64,000 nt of DNA from Pandoraea sputorum. Lineage in GTDB: Bacteria; Pseudomonadota; Gammaproteobacteria; Burkholderiales; Burkholderiaceae. The stretch is from NCBI RefSeq assembly GCF_000814845.2, contig NZ_CP010431.2, forward strand, positions 3,410,001-3,474,000. The letters are read 5' to 3'. This document shows, piece by piece, positions 31,249 through 39,882 of the stretch; within the stretch, counting starts at the first letter, position 1, and every line of letters starts with the position of its first letter. Both the position numbers and the translations under genes were made by a program. The notes under the pieces were generated by a model. The model saw nothing but the letters and a program-made list of their open reading frames with translations. It searched no databases and was not told the origin of the DNA.

Positions 31249-31506
31249 ATGAAGAAGTCTCTCCTCGTCGCTTCGTTGTTGGCTATCGCCCTGACCGCCT
31301 GCGGCAAGAAGGAAGAAGCCGCTGCTCCGGCTGCTGACGCTGCCGCCTCGGCTGCTACGGCTGCTTCGGACGCCGCTTCGGCTGCTGGCGCTGCTGCTGA
31401 TTCGGCTGCTTCGGCTGCTGGTGCTGCTGCTGACACGGCCGCTTCGGCTGCTGGTGCTGCTGCTGACGCCGTTGCTTCGGCTGCTGACGCTGCTGCCAGC
31501 AAGTAA
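31249..31506 (+). CDS. Small alanine-rich repeat lipoprotein
   Basis: An 85-residue protein with a signal peptide and lipobox LTAC (Cys18), so the mature part is a 68-residue lipid-anchored peptide. After a short GKKEEAAAP start it is almost entirely Ala, Ser, Gly and Asp, with three copies of an 11-residue unit AASAAGAAAD(S/T/A) and a decayed fourth, ending AASK. Such sequence should form one long helix. The ATG at 31249 has AAAAGGA upstream; a GTG at 31243 is an alternative. Alanine is mostly encoded by GCT, unlike the neighbouring genes. Similar Ala-rich small lipoproteins occur in Burkholderiaceae but their role is unknown. Confidence 0.8.
   Translation: MKKSLLVASLLAIALTACGKKEEAAAPAADAAASAATAASDAASAAGAAADSAASAAGAAADTAASAAGAAADAVASAADAAASK
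31372..31470 (+). repeat. Three tandem 33-bp repeats inside the lipoprotein gene
   Basis: Units 31372-31404, 31405-31437 and 31438-31470 differ at only a few positions, and a decayed copy follows to 31503. Each encodes 11 residues, so copy-number change by slippage keeps the reading frame. Confidence 0.85.
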
Positions 31507-31533
31507 GCTCTCGCTGCCGAAAGGCAGTTGAGC

Positions 31534-31563
31534 AAAAAAGCCGGTCTTCCGACCGGCTTTTTT
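31534..31563. terminator. Bidirectional Rho-independent terminator
   Basis: AAAAAGCCGGTC and GACCGGCTTTTT form a perfect stem with a short loop, preceded by A6 and followed by T6. It ends the lipoprotein transcript on the plus strand and the MBL-hydrolase transcript from the minus strand. Confidence 0.9.
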
Positions 31564-31588
31564 ACGTCCGTACACTTCGCACGCGTCG

Positions 31589-32380
31589 CTAGCACATCAG
31601 CCAGTCGAATCCGCCCGCTTGCGTCGCCACCAGGATCTCTGTCGCCTCTGTACCGATGACAGCCGTCATCGCCGCCATCGCCAGCTCAGGCGTATTGTTC
31701 TGCTCGCTCAAATGCGCACAGATCACCCGCTGAAGTTTTGCCCGGTCGATTGCCCCGAGAATCTCCGCGGCCGCGTCGTTCGCCAGATGGCCATAGGTGC
31801 CGCCAATGCGCGCCTTGAGCGAGGGCGGGTACTTGCTGTTGGCCAGCATCTCGCGATCGTGATTGCATTCAAGCACCAACGCGTCGCAGCCGCCCAGCGT
31901 GGCAATGACGTGTGCCGTCGGACACCCGGCATCGGTTAGCACCCCCAAGCGGCGAGCACCATCGGAAAACACGAATTGCAGAGGCTCGCGCGCGTCGTGG
32001 GGCACGGTGTAGGGATGCAACTCCAGGCCACCCACCGTCAGCCGCTCGTCGGAACGACACCACCGCACGAGCGCGTGGCTGTCTTCGACAGAGAGCGTCG
32101 TGGCGACCTTGACGGCCTGCCCCGTTCCCCAACTCATGATGAGCGGGATTCGATACTTGCGGGTGAGGGAAAGTGCACTGCCGATGTGATCGGCGTGTTC
32201 ATGCGTGATGACGATAGCGTCGAGTGACGCCACGTCGATCGAGCGTGCCGCGAGGCGACGCTCGACCTCTCGCATCGAGAAACCGCAATCGAGGAGAATG
32301 CGTGTCGTGGAGGCGCCTTCCGACGCCTCCACCAGCAGGGCATTGCCTTCGCTGCCACTGCCTAAACTGGCGAACCGCAC
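31589..32380 (-). CDS. MBL-fold metallo-hydrolase, YycJ/WalJ-like
   Basis: A 263-residue metallo-beta-lactamase-fold protein. It starts MRFASLGSGSEGNALLVE, the signature of the YycJ group, and has the metal motif THEHADHIG plus the later HDRE and HLSEQN histidines. In Firmicutes the homologue is linked to cell-wall signalling or DNA repair; in betaproteobacteria its substrate is unproven. It follows bamC on the same strand by only 8 bp, so the two are co-transcribed. Confidence 0.9.
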   Translation of the reverse strand: MRFASLGSGSEGNALLVEASEGASTTRILLDCGFSMREVERRLAARSIDVASLDAIVITHEHADHIGSALSLTRKYRIPLIMSWGTGQAVKVATTLSVEDSHALVRWCRSDERLTVGGLELHPYTVPHDAREPLQFVFSDGARRLGVLTDAGCPTAHVIATLGGCDALVLECNHDREMLANSKYPPSLKARIGGTYGHLANDAAAEILGAIDRAKLQRVICAHLSEQNNTPELAMAAMTAVIGTEATEILVATQAGGFDWLMC

Positions 32381-32388
32381 GCCCCGCC

Positions 32389-33531
32389 TTAACGGAGCTG
32401 GTTGCCGATCACGCTGATGATCGTCTGAGCGATCTGCGAGTTGTCGACGTTACCCTTGTCGTCGAGCACCTGCACGCGAGTCTGGCTATCGCCGCGACCC
32501 TGCACATTCACGCTGTACTTCTTGGCCTTCTTCTGATCCTGCACTTCCTTCGCATGGAACAGGCTGTAGAAGAAACCGTTGTCCTTCGCCAGCGATGCCG
32601 GATCGACATAGCTCACGAAGTACAGGCCCTTCGCGCGGTCACGATCGTCCACGGTGAAGTTACCGCGATCGAGCGCCACGCCCACACGACGCCACGCGCG
32701 ATCAAACGGCTCGTTGATATCGAGGTACGAAGCATCGGCCGTCTTCACGACCTGGCTGGTCGGTCCGCCCGCCTTCGCGCTTTCGACTTGCGCCTTGGCC
32801 TGATCGGCCTGCGCACCGAAGCGCTGCATCAGCTTCGTGAGCATGATGGCTTCGAGACCCGGATCGTTCGGTGCCGGCTCCCACTTGGTCGTGTCCTTCT
32901 GCGAGTTCGTGAACACTTCCACCATGCGACGATGCGTGATGTAGATGTCCGTGCCACCGTTCGGATCACGTTCGACACGCGTACGGAAACGATCGCGTTC
33001 GCCGGTCGAATACAGACCGTCGAGCACCTTGCCCAGCAGATCGCGGATGATGTCCTGATTCAGCTTGGCGCGGTTCTCTGCCCAGTCGGTTTCCATCACA
33101 CCGGTGTCGGACGAGTCGATCGTCAGGACGAAGCCGTTTTCCTGCCAGAACTCGCGCAGCGTCGGCCACAGATCACCGGCCGGCTTCTGAATCACGAGCC
33201 AACGCTCGTTGCCGTCGCGCACGACCTTCATGCCCGGCACGTCCGGCAGCACCGTATCCGTCGGATTGGCGGCAACGACCTTCTGCTGCGTCTCGTAGGT
33301 CGACAGCGTGGCGGTGCCGCCCGGCGTCACGTACTTGCGGTCAGCGGCCTGAACGTTCGTCAGATCCGGCGGGACGTCGAGCGAGGGGCCGGTCTTCGAG
33401 CTCTTGTAGTCAACCTTGTCCGAAGACAAGGCGCTCGACAGCGAGCTGCATCCGGCGACGAGGGCCAACGAGGCAATAGCGGCCCATGCCAGCACGGGAC
33501 GAGCTACGGAATTACTGACGATTCGTTTCAT
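32389..33531 (-). CDS. bamC: Outer membrane protein assembly factor BamC (lipoprotein)
   Basis: A 380-residue lipoprotein of the BAM complex. The N-terminus has a signal peptide with lipobox LVAGC, followed by the unstructured stretch DYKSSKTGPSLDVPPDLT that in BamC binds BamD. Two helix-grip domains follow, the second ending with the QTRVQVLDDKGNVDNSQIAQ segment. The ATG at 33531 is preferred over a TTG at 33540. dapA-bamC adjacency is common in proteobacteria, as here. Confidence 0.92.
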   Translation of the reverse strand: MKRIVSNSVARPVLAWAAIASLALVAGCSSLSSALSSDKVDYKSSKTGPSLDVPPDLTNVQAADRKYVTPGGTATLSTYETQQKVVAANPTDTVLPDVPGMKVVRDGNERWLVIQKPAGDLWPTLREFWQENGFVLTIDSSDTGVMETDWAENRAKLNQDIIRDLLGKVLDGLYSTGERDRFRTRVERDPNGGTDIYITHRRMVEVFTNSQKDTTKWEPAPNDPGLEAIMLTKLMQRFGAQADQAKAQVESAKAGGPTSQVVKTADASYLDINEPFDRAWRRVGVALDRGNFTVDDRDRAKGLYFVSYVDPASLAKDNGFFYSLFHAKEVQDQKKAKKYSVNVQGRGDSQTRVQVLDDKGNVDNSQIAQTIISVIGNQLR

Positions 33532-33582
33532 GAGTCGCAAAAAAATGGGTGGGCAATCGAACCCGGGTGCCTGAACGACAGC

Positions 33583-34500
33583 TTAGACAACGGCGATGTT
33601 GGCCGACTTGAGGGCTTCGAGCACCGTGTCCTGATACGGCTGCGCAAGCGGCGTGAGCGGCAGGCGAATGCCCGACGCAATCATGCCCATCTTTTGCAGC
33701 GCCCACTTCACGGGGATCGGATTGGCTTCGACGAACATGGCACGATGCAGTTCGAACAACTTGAATTGCAATTCACGTGCCTTGGTCACGTCGCCGGCCA
33801 GCGCAGCCACGCACAGATCGTGCATTGCACGCGGTGCCACGTTGGCGGTGACCGAGATATTACCCTGACCGCCCATGAGCATGAGCGCAACAGCCGTCAG
33901 GTCGTCGCCGCTATACACGGCGAAGCTATTCGGAGCGCGCCGGATCAGGTCGATGCCGCGATCCAGGTTGCCCGTGGCATCTTTCACGCCAACGATGCCA
34001 GGCACTTGCGCCAGACGCAGCAGCGTATCGTTGCTGGCGTCTGCCACGGTACGGCCGGGCACATTATAGAGGATCACCGGAAGCTCAACGGCTTCGGCAA
34101 TGGCGCGGAAGTGCTGGTACTGGCCTTCCTGCGTAGGCTTGTTGTAGTACGGCACGACTTGCAGCGACGCATCCGCACCGACCTTCTTTGCATGTCGGGT
34201 CAATTCGATAGCTTCGGCCGTCGAATTGCCGCCGGTGCCGGCGATCACGGGCACCTTGCGCCCACGCGACTGGCCAGCTTCCGCGGCTTGCTGGACGGCG
34301 ATCTCGATGAGCTCGCAGTGCTCTTCCACGTTCACCGTCGGGGACTCGCCCGACGTGCCGACGATCACGATACCGTCCGTGCCTTCGTCGACGTGCCAGT
34401 TGATCAGGTTACGCAGTGCTTCACGGTCAAGGCTGCCGTCCTCTGCCATCGGGGTGACAATCGCGACGATACTGCCTTGAATCGGAGTTTGGGTAGTCAT
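33583..34500 (-). CDS. dapA: 4-hydroxy-tetrahydrodipicolinate synthase
   Basis: A 305-residue enzyme condensing pyruvate with aspartate semialdehyde in lysine/diaminopimelate synthesis. It has the N-terminal [19 protein letters not shown], the tyrosine region [12 protein letters not shown] and the Schiff-base lysine in [10 protein letters not shown]. The family length is about 290-305. It precedes bamC by about 50 bp on the same strand. Confidence 0.97.
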   Translation of the reverse strand: MTTQTPIQGSIVAIVTPMAEDGSLDREALRNLINWHVDEGTDGIVIVGTSGESPTVNVEEHCELIEIAVQQAAEAGQSRGRKVPVIAGTGGNSTAEAIELTRHAKKVGADASLQVVPYYNKPTQEGQYQHFRAIAEAVELPVILYNVPGRTVADASNDTLLRLAQVPGIVGVKDATGNLDRGIDLIRRAPNSFAVYSGDDLTAVALMLMGGQGNISVTANVAPRAMHDLCVAALAGDVTKARELQFKLFELHRAMFVEANPIPVKWALQKMGMIASGIRLPLTPLAQPYQDTVLEALKSANIAVV

Positions 34501-34542
34501 GGTTGATCGAACAATTCAGCGATAAGGGTGGATTGTAGCGGA

Positions 34543-35154
34543 TTACGCTGCCGCCTCGTACAGAGCGGCGATGCCGGGGTTTTCCCCGGGGACGGTGGCA
34601 CGCGTCGCGCACAGACGCTGCACACACGCCGCACGTGGCGCGGGCAGCGTGACATCTTCGTAAGCCGCGACACGCAAGCCCGCCGCTTGCGCGACGTCGA
34701 GCAACTCGCCCGGCGCCAGCAGAAACAGCGGATTGGACGGTTTCCCGTACCTTTCGTTTCCCTGGGCAAAGGTTTCGTATATCAGCACGCCGCCCGGCCC
34801 CACGCTCGCGGCGATCTGCGGATACAGCGGACGATGCAAATAGTTTGTGACGATGACGGCGTCGAACGTCGCGTCCGCCGCCAGCGGCCAGGGCGCCCCT
34901 TCCAGATCGGCGCCGAGCGTCGTCACGTTCGCGAGCGTTGCCATCGTGGCAAGCGCTGTTTCGTCGCGATCGACAGCCGTCACGTGCGCACCGCGCCCGG
35001 CAAGCCATCGGGTGTGACGCCCATGCCCGCACGCGAGGTCGAGCACACGTGCACCCGGCGCGATGAGATGCGCCCAGCGCACCACCCACGCAGACGGCGC
35101 CCCCGTGCCATGCATGGCACCCGAAGCGGCGACATTCACGACGTCATTCGTCAT
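34543..35154 (-). CDS. Class I SAM-dependent methyltransferase (TehB-like)
   Basis: A 203-residue Rossmann methyltransferase. The SAM-binding motif is VLDLACGHGRHTRWLAGRG, followed by the acidic VTAVDRDETAL and the post-I region GVLIYETFAQGNERYG. The group resembles small TehB-like tellurite-resistance or thiol methyltransferases; the substrate is unknown. Its start overlaps the stop of trpS by four bases (ATGA), so it is translationally coupled to trpS. Confidence 0.82.
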   Translation of the reverse strand: MTNDVVNVAASGAMHGTGAPSAWVVRWAHLIAPGARVLDLACGHGRHTRWLAGRGAHVTAVDRDETALATMATLANVTTLGADLEGAPWPLAADATFDAVIVTNYLHRPLYPQIAASVGPGGVLIYETFAQGNERYGKPSNPLFLLAPGELLDVAQAAGLRVAAYEDVTLPAPRAACVQRLCATRATVPGENPGIAALYEAAA

Positions 35155-36353
35155 GAATACTGGAGCCCCATGGCTTCACGCACGTCGCGCATGATTTCCT
35201 GCGCCGACTTGCGGGCCTTTTCGCAGCCATCAGCCACGATGGCGCGCAGCAGCGACGGATCGTCCATGTACTTTTGTGCGCGCTCGAGCATCGGCTGTTG
35301 TTCACGCAAGATGCCTTCGATGACCGGCTGCTTGCATTCGATGCAACCGATGCCCGCACTGCGGCAGCCCTTCTGGACCCACTCGCGCGTGTCGTCGTCG
35401 CTATAGACCTGATGCAATTGCCACACGGGGCACTTGTCGGGGTCACCCGGGTCGGTACGACGCACGCGTGCCGGATCCGTCGGCATCGTGCGCACCTTCT
35501 TGGTGATCGATTCCGCGTCTTCGCGCATGCCGATGGTGTTGTTATAGGACTTCGACATCTTCTGACCATCGAGCCCCGGCATACGCGACGCCGGCGTCAA
35601 CAGTGCTTGCGGCTCCACCAGGATCAGCTTGCGCGCGCCTTCGAGGTAACCGAAAAGACGCTCACGATCGCCCATCGACAACGACTGCGATTCGGACAGC
35701 ATGGCGCGCGCCTGCTCGAGCGCCTCATCGTCGCCCTTCTCCTGATATGCATTGCGCAATTCGAGATAGAGCTTCGAGCGCTTGCCGCCGAGCTTGCGTG
35801 CGGCCGCCAGCGCCTTTTCCTCGAAGCCCGCTTCGCGACCATACAGATAGTTAAAGCGCCGTGCGATCTCGCGGGTCATTTCCACGTGCGGCACCTGATC
35901 TTCACCCACCGGCACATGCAGCGCGCGATACAGGAGAATGTCCGCCGCCATGAGCACCGGATAGCCAAGGAAGCCGTACGTCGACAGATCCTTTTCCTTG
36001 AGCTTTTCGATCTGCTCCTTGTACGTCGGCACACGTTCGAGCCAGCCCAGCGGTGTACTCATGCCGATGAGCAGCGCCAGTTCGGCATGCTCGGGCACCT
36101 TGCTCTGAATGAAGAGCGTGGCCTGATTCGGATCAATCCCGGCAGCCAGCCAGTCGATCAGTACGTCCCATACGTTCTGTTCGATGACGTCGGGCGTCTC
36201 GTAGTGCGTGGTGAGCGCATGCCAGTCGACCACGCAGAAGTAGCACGGATACTCCGACTGGAGCTGGATCCAGTTCTTGAGCACGCCGTGATAGTGGCCG
36301 AGGTGCAGCCGACCGGTCGGTCGCATGCCGGAGAAAACACGTTCGGGGTACAT
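35151..36353 (-). CDS. trpS: Tryptophan-tRNA ligase
   Basis: A 400-residue class Ic aminoacyl-tRNA synthetase. The HIGH-equivalent is in RPTGRLHLGHYHG and the KMSKS loop is GLDGQKMSKSYNNT. It belongs to the longer form with an insertion of about 70 residues before KMSKS, and with a CPVWQLHQ...CIECK cysteine pair near the C-terminus. It overlaps the methyltransferase gene by four bases and follows the M50 peptidase gene on the same strand. Confidence 0.96.
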   Translation of the reverse strand: MYPERVFSGMRPTGRLHLGHYHGVLKNWIQLQSEYPCYFCVVDWHALTTHYETPDVIEQNVWDVLIDWLAAGIDPNQATLFIQSKVPEHAELALLIGMSTPLGWLERVPTYKEQIEKLKEKDLSTYGFLGYPVLMAADILLYRALHVPVGEDQVPHVEMTREIARRFNYLYGREAGFEEKALAAARKLGGKRSKLYLELRNAYQEKGDDEALEQARAMLSESQSLSMGDRERLFGYLEGARKLILVEPQALLTPASRMPGLDGQKMSKSYNNTIGMREDAESITKKVRTMPTDPARVRRTDPGDPDKCPVWQLHQVYSDDDTREWVQKGCRSAGIGCIECKQPVIEGILREQQPMLERAQKYMDDPSLLRAIVADGCEKARKSAQEIMRDVREAMGLQYS

Positions 36354-36378
36354 GGTCTAGTTATAAGTCTGCAAAAAC

Positions 36379-37044
36379 TCAGGAAGCCAGCGACAGCAGC
36401 GGCGTGAGCATCCACACGATCACAGCACGCCCCCACTGAATCAGCGGCCACAGCCAGACACGGCCGAGCACGCCGCTGACAACCAGCGCCATCACGATGA
36501 AAAAGCCATAAGGCTCGACGCGTGAGAGCGCGTAGGCCGCGCGCGCAGGCAGCAGCGATACCAGCACGCGTCCGCCGTCGAGCGGCGGCACCGGAAACAG
36601 GTTGAACATGCACATCACAAGGTTCACCACGAGACCGGCCTGCGCCATCATCAGGAAGAACGGTTCGCGAACCTCCGCGATCTGGAGCCCGACGGTGACC
36701 AAAGCCCAGAGAATCGCCTGGGCAAAGTTGCACAGCGGGCCGGCCAGCGCCACCCAGATCGTATCGACGCGCGGGTTGCGCAAGCTGCCGAACGCAACCG
36801 GCACAGGCTTCGCGTAACCGAACAGGAAAGCCCCGCTCGTCATGAAATAAAGCGCCAGCGGCACGAGGATCGTGCCGATCGGGTCGATGTGCTTCAGGGG
36901 ATTAAGCGTGACGCGCCCCATCAGAAATGCCGTGGGGTCGCCGAAATGCTTGGCGACGTAGCCGTGCGCAGCCTCGTGCAACGTAATCGCGAAGAGGACG
37001 GGGAGCGCGTAGACCGCGATGGTCTGGATCAGGTCTGCATTCAT
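36379..37044 (-). CDS. Site-2 protease family (M50) membrane metallopeptidase
   Basis: A 221-residue protein with about five transmembrane helices. The zinc motif HEAAHGYVA lies near residue 23 in the first helix, and the third ligand region reads NLFPVPPLDGGRVL. No PDZ domain is present, so it belongs to the short FPF-type rhomboid-like S2P group that follows Sua5/YciO genes in many betaproteobacteria. Substrate unknown. It sits 25 bp before trpS. Confidence 0.9.
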   Translation of the reverse strand: MNADLIQTIAVYALPVLFAITLHEAAHGYVAKHFGDPTAFLMGRVTLNPLKHIDPIGTILVPLALYFMTSGAFLFGYAKPVPVAFGSLRNPRVDTIWVALAGPLCNFAQAILWALVTVGLQIAEVREPFFLMMAQAGLVVNLVMCMFNLFPVPPLDGGRVLVSLLPARAAYALSRVEPYGFFIVMALVVSGVLGRVWLWPLIQWGRAVIVWMLTPLLSLAS

Positions 37045-37140
37045 AGCCGACTATTGTAACAAGCAGACCTGCACGCCAGTATTACCCACCCTTACAAAGA
37101 TTTTGGGGCCACAGCGGGCAGGCACGACACATCGATGCCA

Positions 37141-37767
37141 TCACGACAGACCAAATGGTGTCAGCGATCCGCGTCCGCGGCGTAACACCTCCGGCGGCGT
37201 CACCGTCAGATCGACCACCGTCGACGGCTCCTTGGGGCACGCCCCGCCGTCGATCACGAGATCCAGTTGCTTCTCGAGCCGCTCCCGGATTTCCTCCGGG
37301 TCGTTCAGCGGCTCGGTTTCATCGGGCAGAATCAGCGTCGTGGCCAGCAGCGGCTGGCCCAGTTCTTCGAGCAGCGCCAGCGTAATGGCATGTTCCGGCA
37401 CGCGCAGGCCGATCGTCTTTCGCGACGGGTGCGAGAGGCGTCGCGGCACCTCTTTGGTCGCTTCCAGAATGAAGACGTACGGCCCCGGCGTCGTCGCCTT
37501 GATCAGCCGGTACTGCCGATTGTCGACGATGGCGAATTCGGCCAACTCGGACAAATCGCGCACGAGCAACGAGAGCATCTGCTTCTCGTCCAGCCCGCGA
37601 ATACGCCGCAGCCGGTCGACGGCCTGCTTGTCGTCGATATGACAGGCAATCGCGTAGCTCGAATCGGTCGGCAACGCCACGATGCCGCCTTTGTCGATGA
37701 TCTGTGCCGCTTGCTTGACGAGACGTGGCTGAGGATTTTCCGGGTGAATCTGGAAGAATTGCGACAT
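37141..37767 (-). CDS. L-threonylcarbamoyladenylate synthase family (Sua5/YciO/YrdC)
   Basis: A 208-residue single-domain protein of the YrdC fold, with KGGIVALPTDSSYAIAC at the start of the nucleotide pocket, then LRRIRGLDEKQMLSLL and PGPYVFILEAT and the NDPEEIRERLEKQLDLVIDGG tail. This length and motif pattern fit YciO rather than TsaC or full-length Sua5, so participation in the t6A modification of tRNA is plausible but not certain. It is 12 bp from the PHP gene, in the same transcript. Confidence 0.88.
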   Translation of the reverse strand: MSQFFQIHPENPQPRLVKQAAQIIDKGGIVALPTDSSYAIACHIDDKQAVDRLRRIRGLDEKQMLSLLVRDLSELAEFAIVDNRQYRLIKATTPGPYVFILEATKEVPRRLSHPSRKTIGLRVPEHAITLALLEELGQPLLATTLILPDETEPLNDPEEIRERLEKQLDLVIDGGACPKEPSTVVDLTVTPPEVLRRGRGSLTPFGLS

Positions 37768-37779
37768 GTTGGCGGTAAG

Positions 37780-38613
37780 TTACTGCCAGCGGCTCCAGAC
37801 CGGGGTGAGATCGTCGGGCAACGGTGGCAGCTTGCCGAGCAGCGCACGGCTCTCGGTCGGTCCATGGAAATCCGAGCCGCGCGACGCCAGAAAACCATAC
37901 TGACGCGCGACATCGGCATACTCGCGGTACTGATCCGGCGTATGGCTGCCGGTCACCACTTCAATCGCTTCGCCGCCCAGTTCGCGGAACTGATCGAACA
38001 GCGCGCCGAATTCCAACTGTGTGAACTTATAGCGTCCGGGGTGAGCAACAACGGCAATACCCCCCGCGCCGCGAATCCACTCGACGGACTCCTCGAGGGT
38101 CGCCCATCGATGCGGCACGTAGCCCGGACGCCCCTCCGAAAGATACTTCGCAAACACGTCGGAGACCGACGCGCACTTGCCAATTTCCACCAAAAAGCGC
38201 GCGAAGTGTGTGCGGGAGATCAGATCCGGGTTGCCGACGAAGCGCAGCGCGCCTTCGTAGGCGTCGGGAATACCAGCAGCCGCCAGTTGCTCGCTCATCA
38301 GTTGCGCCCGTGCGGCACGACCGCCGCGCGTCGCCGCGAGGCCGTCGATGAGCGTCGGATTGTCGGGGTTGATGTTCAGCCCGACGATATGCACCGTGCG
38401 GTTCGCCCACGTAATCGAGATTTCGACGCCGCTCACATAACGCATGCCCAGTGCTTCGGCCGCCGCCCGCGCTTCGCGCTGGCCGCCGATTTCATCGTGG
38501 TCCGTCAGCGCCCACAGGTCGACGCCGGCCTCGAAAGCGACCTGCGCCACTTCGGACGGCGTCAGCGTGCCGTCCGACACCTTGGAATGACAGTGAAGAT
38601 CCGCGTTGAGCAT
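37780..38613 (-). CDS. PHP-domain phosphatase, YciV/RNase AM type
   Basis: A 277-residue trinuclear-metal phosphoesterase. Metal ligands are visible in MLNADLHCHSKVSDGTLTP, ALTDHDEIGG, VSGVEISITW, VVAHPGRY and ASRGSDFHGP. E. coli YciV (RnmA) has the same order and acts as a 3',5'-nucleotide phosphatase and 5'-3' exoribonuclease maturing rRNA. The gene heads the minus-strand run through the Sua5/YciO protein, the M50 peptidase and trpS. Confidence 0.92.
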   Translation of the reverse strand: MLNADLHCHSKVSDGTLTPSEVAQVAFEAGVDLWALTDHDEIGGQREARAAAEALGMRYVSGVEISITWANRTVHIVGLNINPDNPTLIDGLAATRGGRAARAQLMSEQLAAAGIPDAYEGALRFVGNPDLISRTHFARFLVEIGKCASVSDVFAKYLSEGRPGYVPHRWATLEESVEWIRGAGGIAVVAHPGRYKFTQLEFGALFDQFRELGGEAIEVVTGSHTPDQYREYADVARQYGFLASRGSDFHGPTESRALLGKLPPLPDDLTPVWSRWQ

Positions 38614-38813
38614 GATGAGCCGCAGGGCGATGGGGCGATACCGGATTTCAGGGACTTAGGCAGCCTTGCGGCCCCTTCAGCCCCCTCGCCCCGCGATTGC
38701 CCTTCTGACACCGGCGTATGACGTGGTAATGACGCCCTCATTCTACCGCTCAAGTGCACGCGACGCGAGTTGCTGCGAGGGGACCGAACTTGTCCCGCTG
38801 CGCTGGCTCGCCC

Positions 38814-39722
38814 CTAGTTGCGGCAGAAATCCTCAATCAGGCGCGCGACGACTTCCGGCTGGTCGTGATGCAGCATATGCCCCGCATCGTCGACGAATGC
38901 TTCCGTCAAATTCGGAAAGACCTCGAACCGGTCGCGAAAGACATCCTTACCCTGCGCCCCGGAGAAATGCTGCAGCACGTCCGAATCCGTCGCTTCGACG
39001 TGCAGGACGGGCGCGCTCACGTTGCCCCACACCGCCTTGGCTTCATCCAATCGGTACGGATACGGGTTGGCCATCTTGTGGGCCGCATCGGCAAGCAAAT
39101 GCCACTGACCGTCGCTCGCCTGGCGCGCCCAGCGCGGCGCAAGCCACGCTGCCCGTTCGGGTGTGAGGCGCGGGTTCGTCTTGCGCAGGCGCGCCGCCAC
39201 GTCGTCGAGCGACGCATACGGACGCAGCGTCGGCGGCGTCTGCACGTCGTCCAGCCAGCGACTCAATTGACGGATCGCAGCAGCAGGTGGCGACGGCGGC
39301 AGGCCGAAGCCTTCGAGATTCACGAGACGCCGCACCCGCGCCGGACGCACGCCCGCGTACAGGCAGGCCACGTTGCCGCCCATGCTGTGGCCGATCAGAT
39401 TGATGGCTTCGCCGGGTTCCGTGTAGACGTCGACGAGCGCGTCGAGGTCAGCGATGTAGTCGGGGAACCAATAGCTGCCAGCGCGTCCGTCGGCGACGGG
39501 CCAGTCGGTCAGACCGAAGCCTCGCCAGTCGGGCGCGAGCACGTGCCAACGCTGCGCGAGCGTCTGCGCGACAAACTGGAACGACGCCGACACGTCCATC
39601 CAGCCATGCAGCGCAAATAGCTTCGGCGCGCCGGGGGTGCCCCACTGGCGAACATGGTGGCGCAGGCCGCGCACCGTCAGAAATTCGGATCGGGAATCGG
39701 TCATATCGGTCACATCAGTCAT
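38814..39722 (-). CDS. Alpha/beta hydrolase
   Basis: A 302-residue hydrolase. The oxyanion region is LFALHGWMDVSAS, the nucleophile elbow is LIGHSMGGNVA, and the catalytic His is in DDAGHMLHHDQPE. Start choice is uncertain: ATG at 39722 or, six codons later, 39704; neither has a strong ribosome site. It resembles serum-hydrolase-like/epoxide-hydrolase-fold esterases; substrate unknown. It lies downstream of the DUF455 gene on the same strand, with a repeat-rich spacer between. Confidence 0.85.
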   Translation of the reverse strand: MTDVTDMTDSRSEFLTVRGLRHHVRQWGTPGAPKLFALHGWMDVSASFQFVAQTLAQRWHVLAPDWRGFGLTDWPVADGRAGSYWFPDYIADLDALVDVYTEPGEAINLIGHSMGGNVACLYAGVRPARVRRLVNLEGFGLPPSPPAAAIRQLSRWLDDVQTPPTLRPYASLDDVAARLRKTNPRLTPERAAWLAPRWARQASDGQWHLLADAAHKMANPYPYRLDEAKAVWGNVSAPVLHVEATDSDVLQHFSGAQGKDVFRDRFEVFPNLTEAFVDDAGHMLHHDQPEVVARLIEDFCRN

Positions 39723-39820
39723 GACACCGGCAGAAAGTGAATATCTGAACGAATGAGGAATGTCGAGTATATCGACGGACGTCGTCACCTCGGAAGCAGC
39801 GTCAAAAAGCGAAACCCGCA

Positions 39821-39880
39821 TTCACGCGCTCTTACGCCCTCTCACGCCCTCTCACGCCCTCTCACATACTTTCACGCCGC
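39821..39880. repeat. 10-bp tandem repeat between the DUF455 and hydrolase genes
   Basis: Units of ten bases based on CTCACGCCCT follow one another: two exact copies (39841-39860), a one-base variant before them (39831-39840) and decayed units on both sides. No coding function is visible; it occupies the 3' spacer of the DUF455 gene. Confidence 0.75.
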
Positions 39881-39882
39881 CC

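Noticed and set aside
31249-31506. Reading the alanine-rich gene as a true antifreeze protein
   Set aside because: The resemblance is only in composition and period; lipidation and the bacterial context point to an envelope role, so it is kept as an observation only.
32224-34506. A 760-codon open frame opposite bamC and dapA
   Set aside because: It mirrors two well-identified minus-strand genes and shows no domain.
39821-39880. A CRISPR array
   Set aside because: The units are only 10 bases, directly tandem and without spacers.
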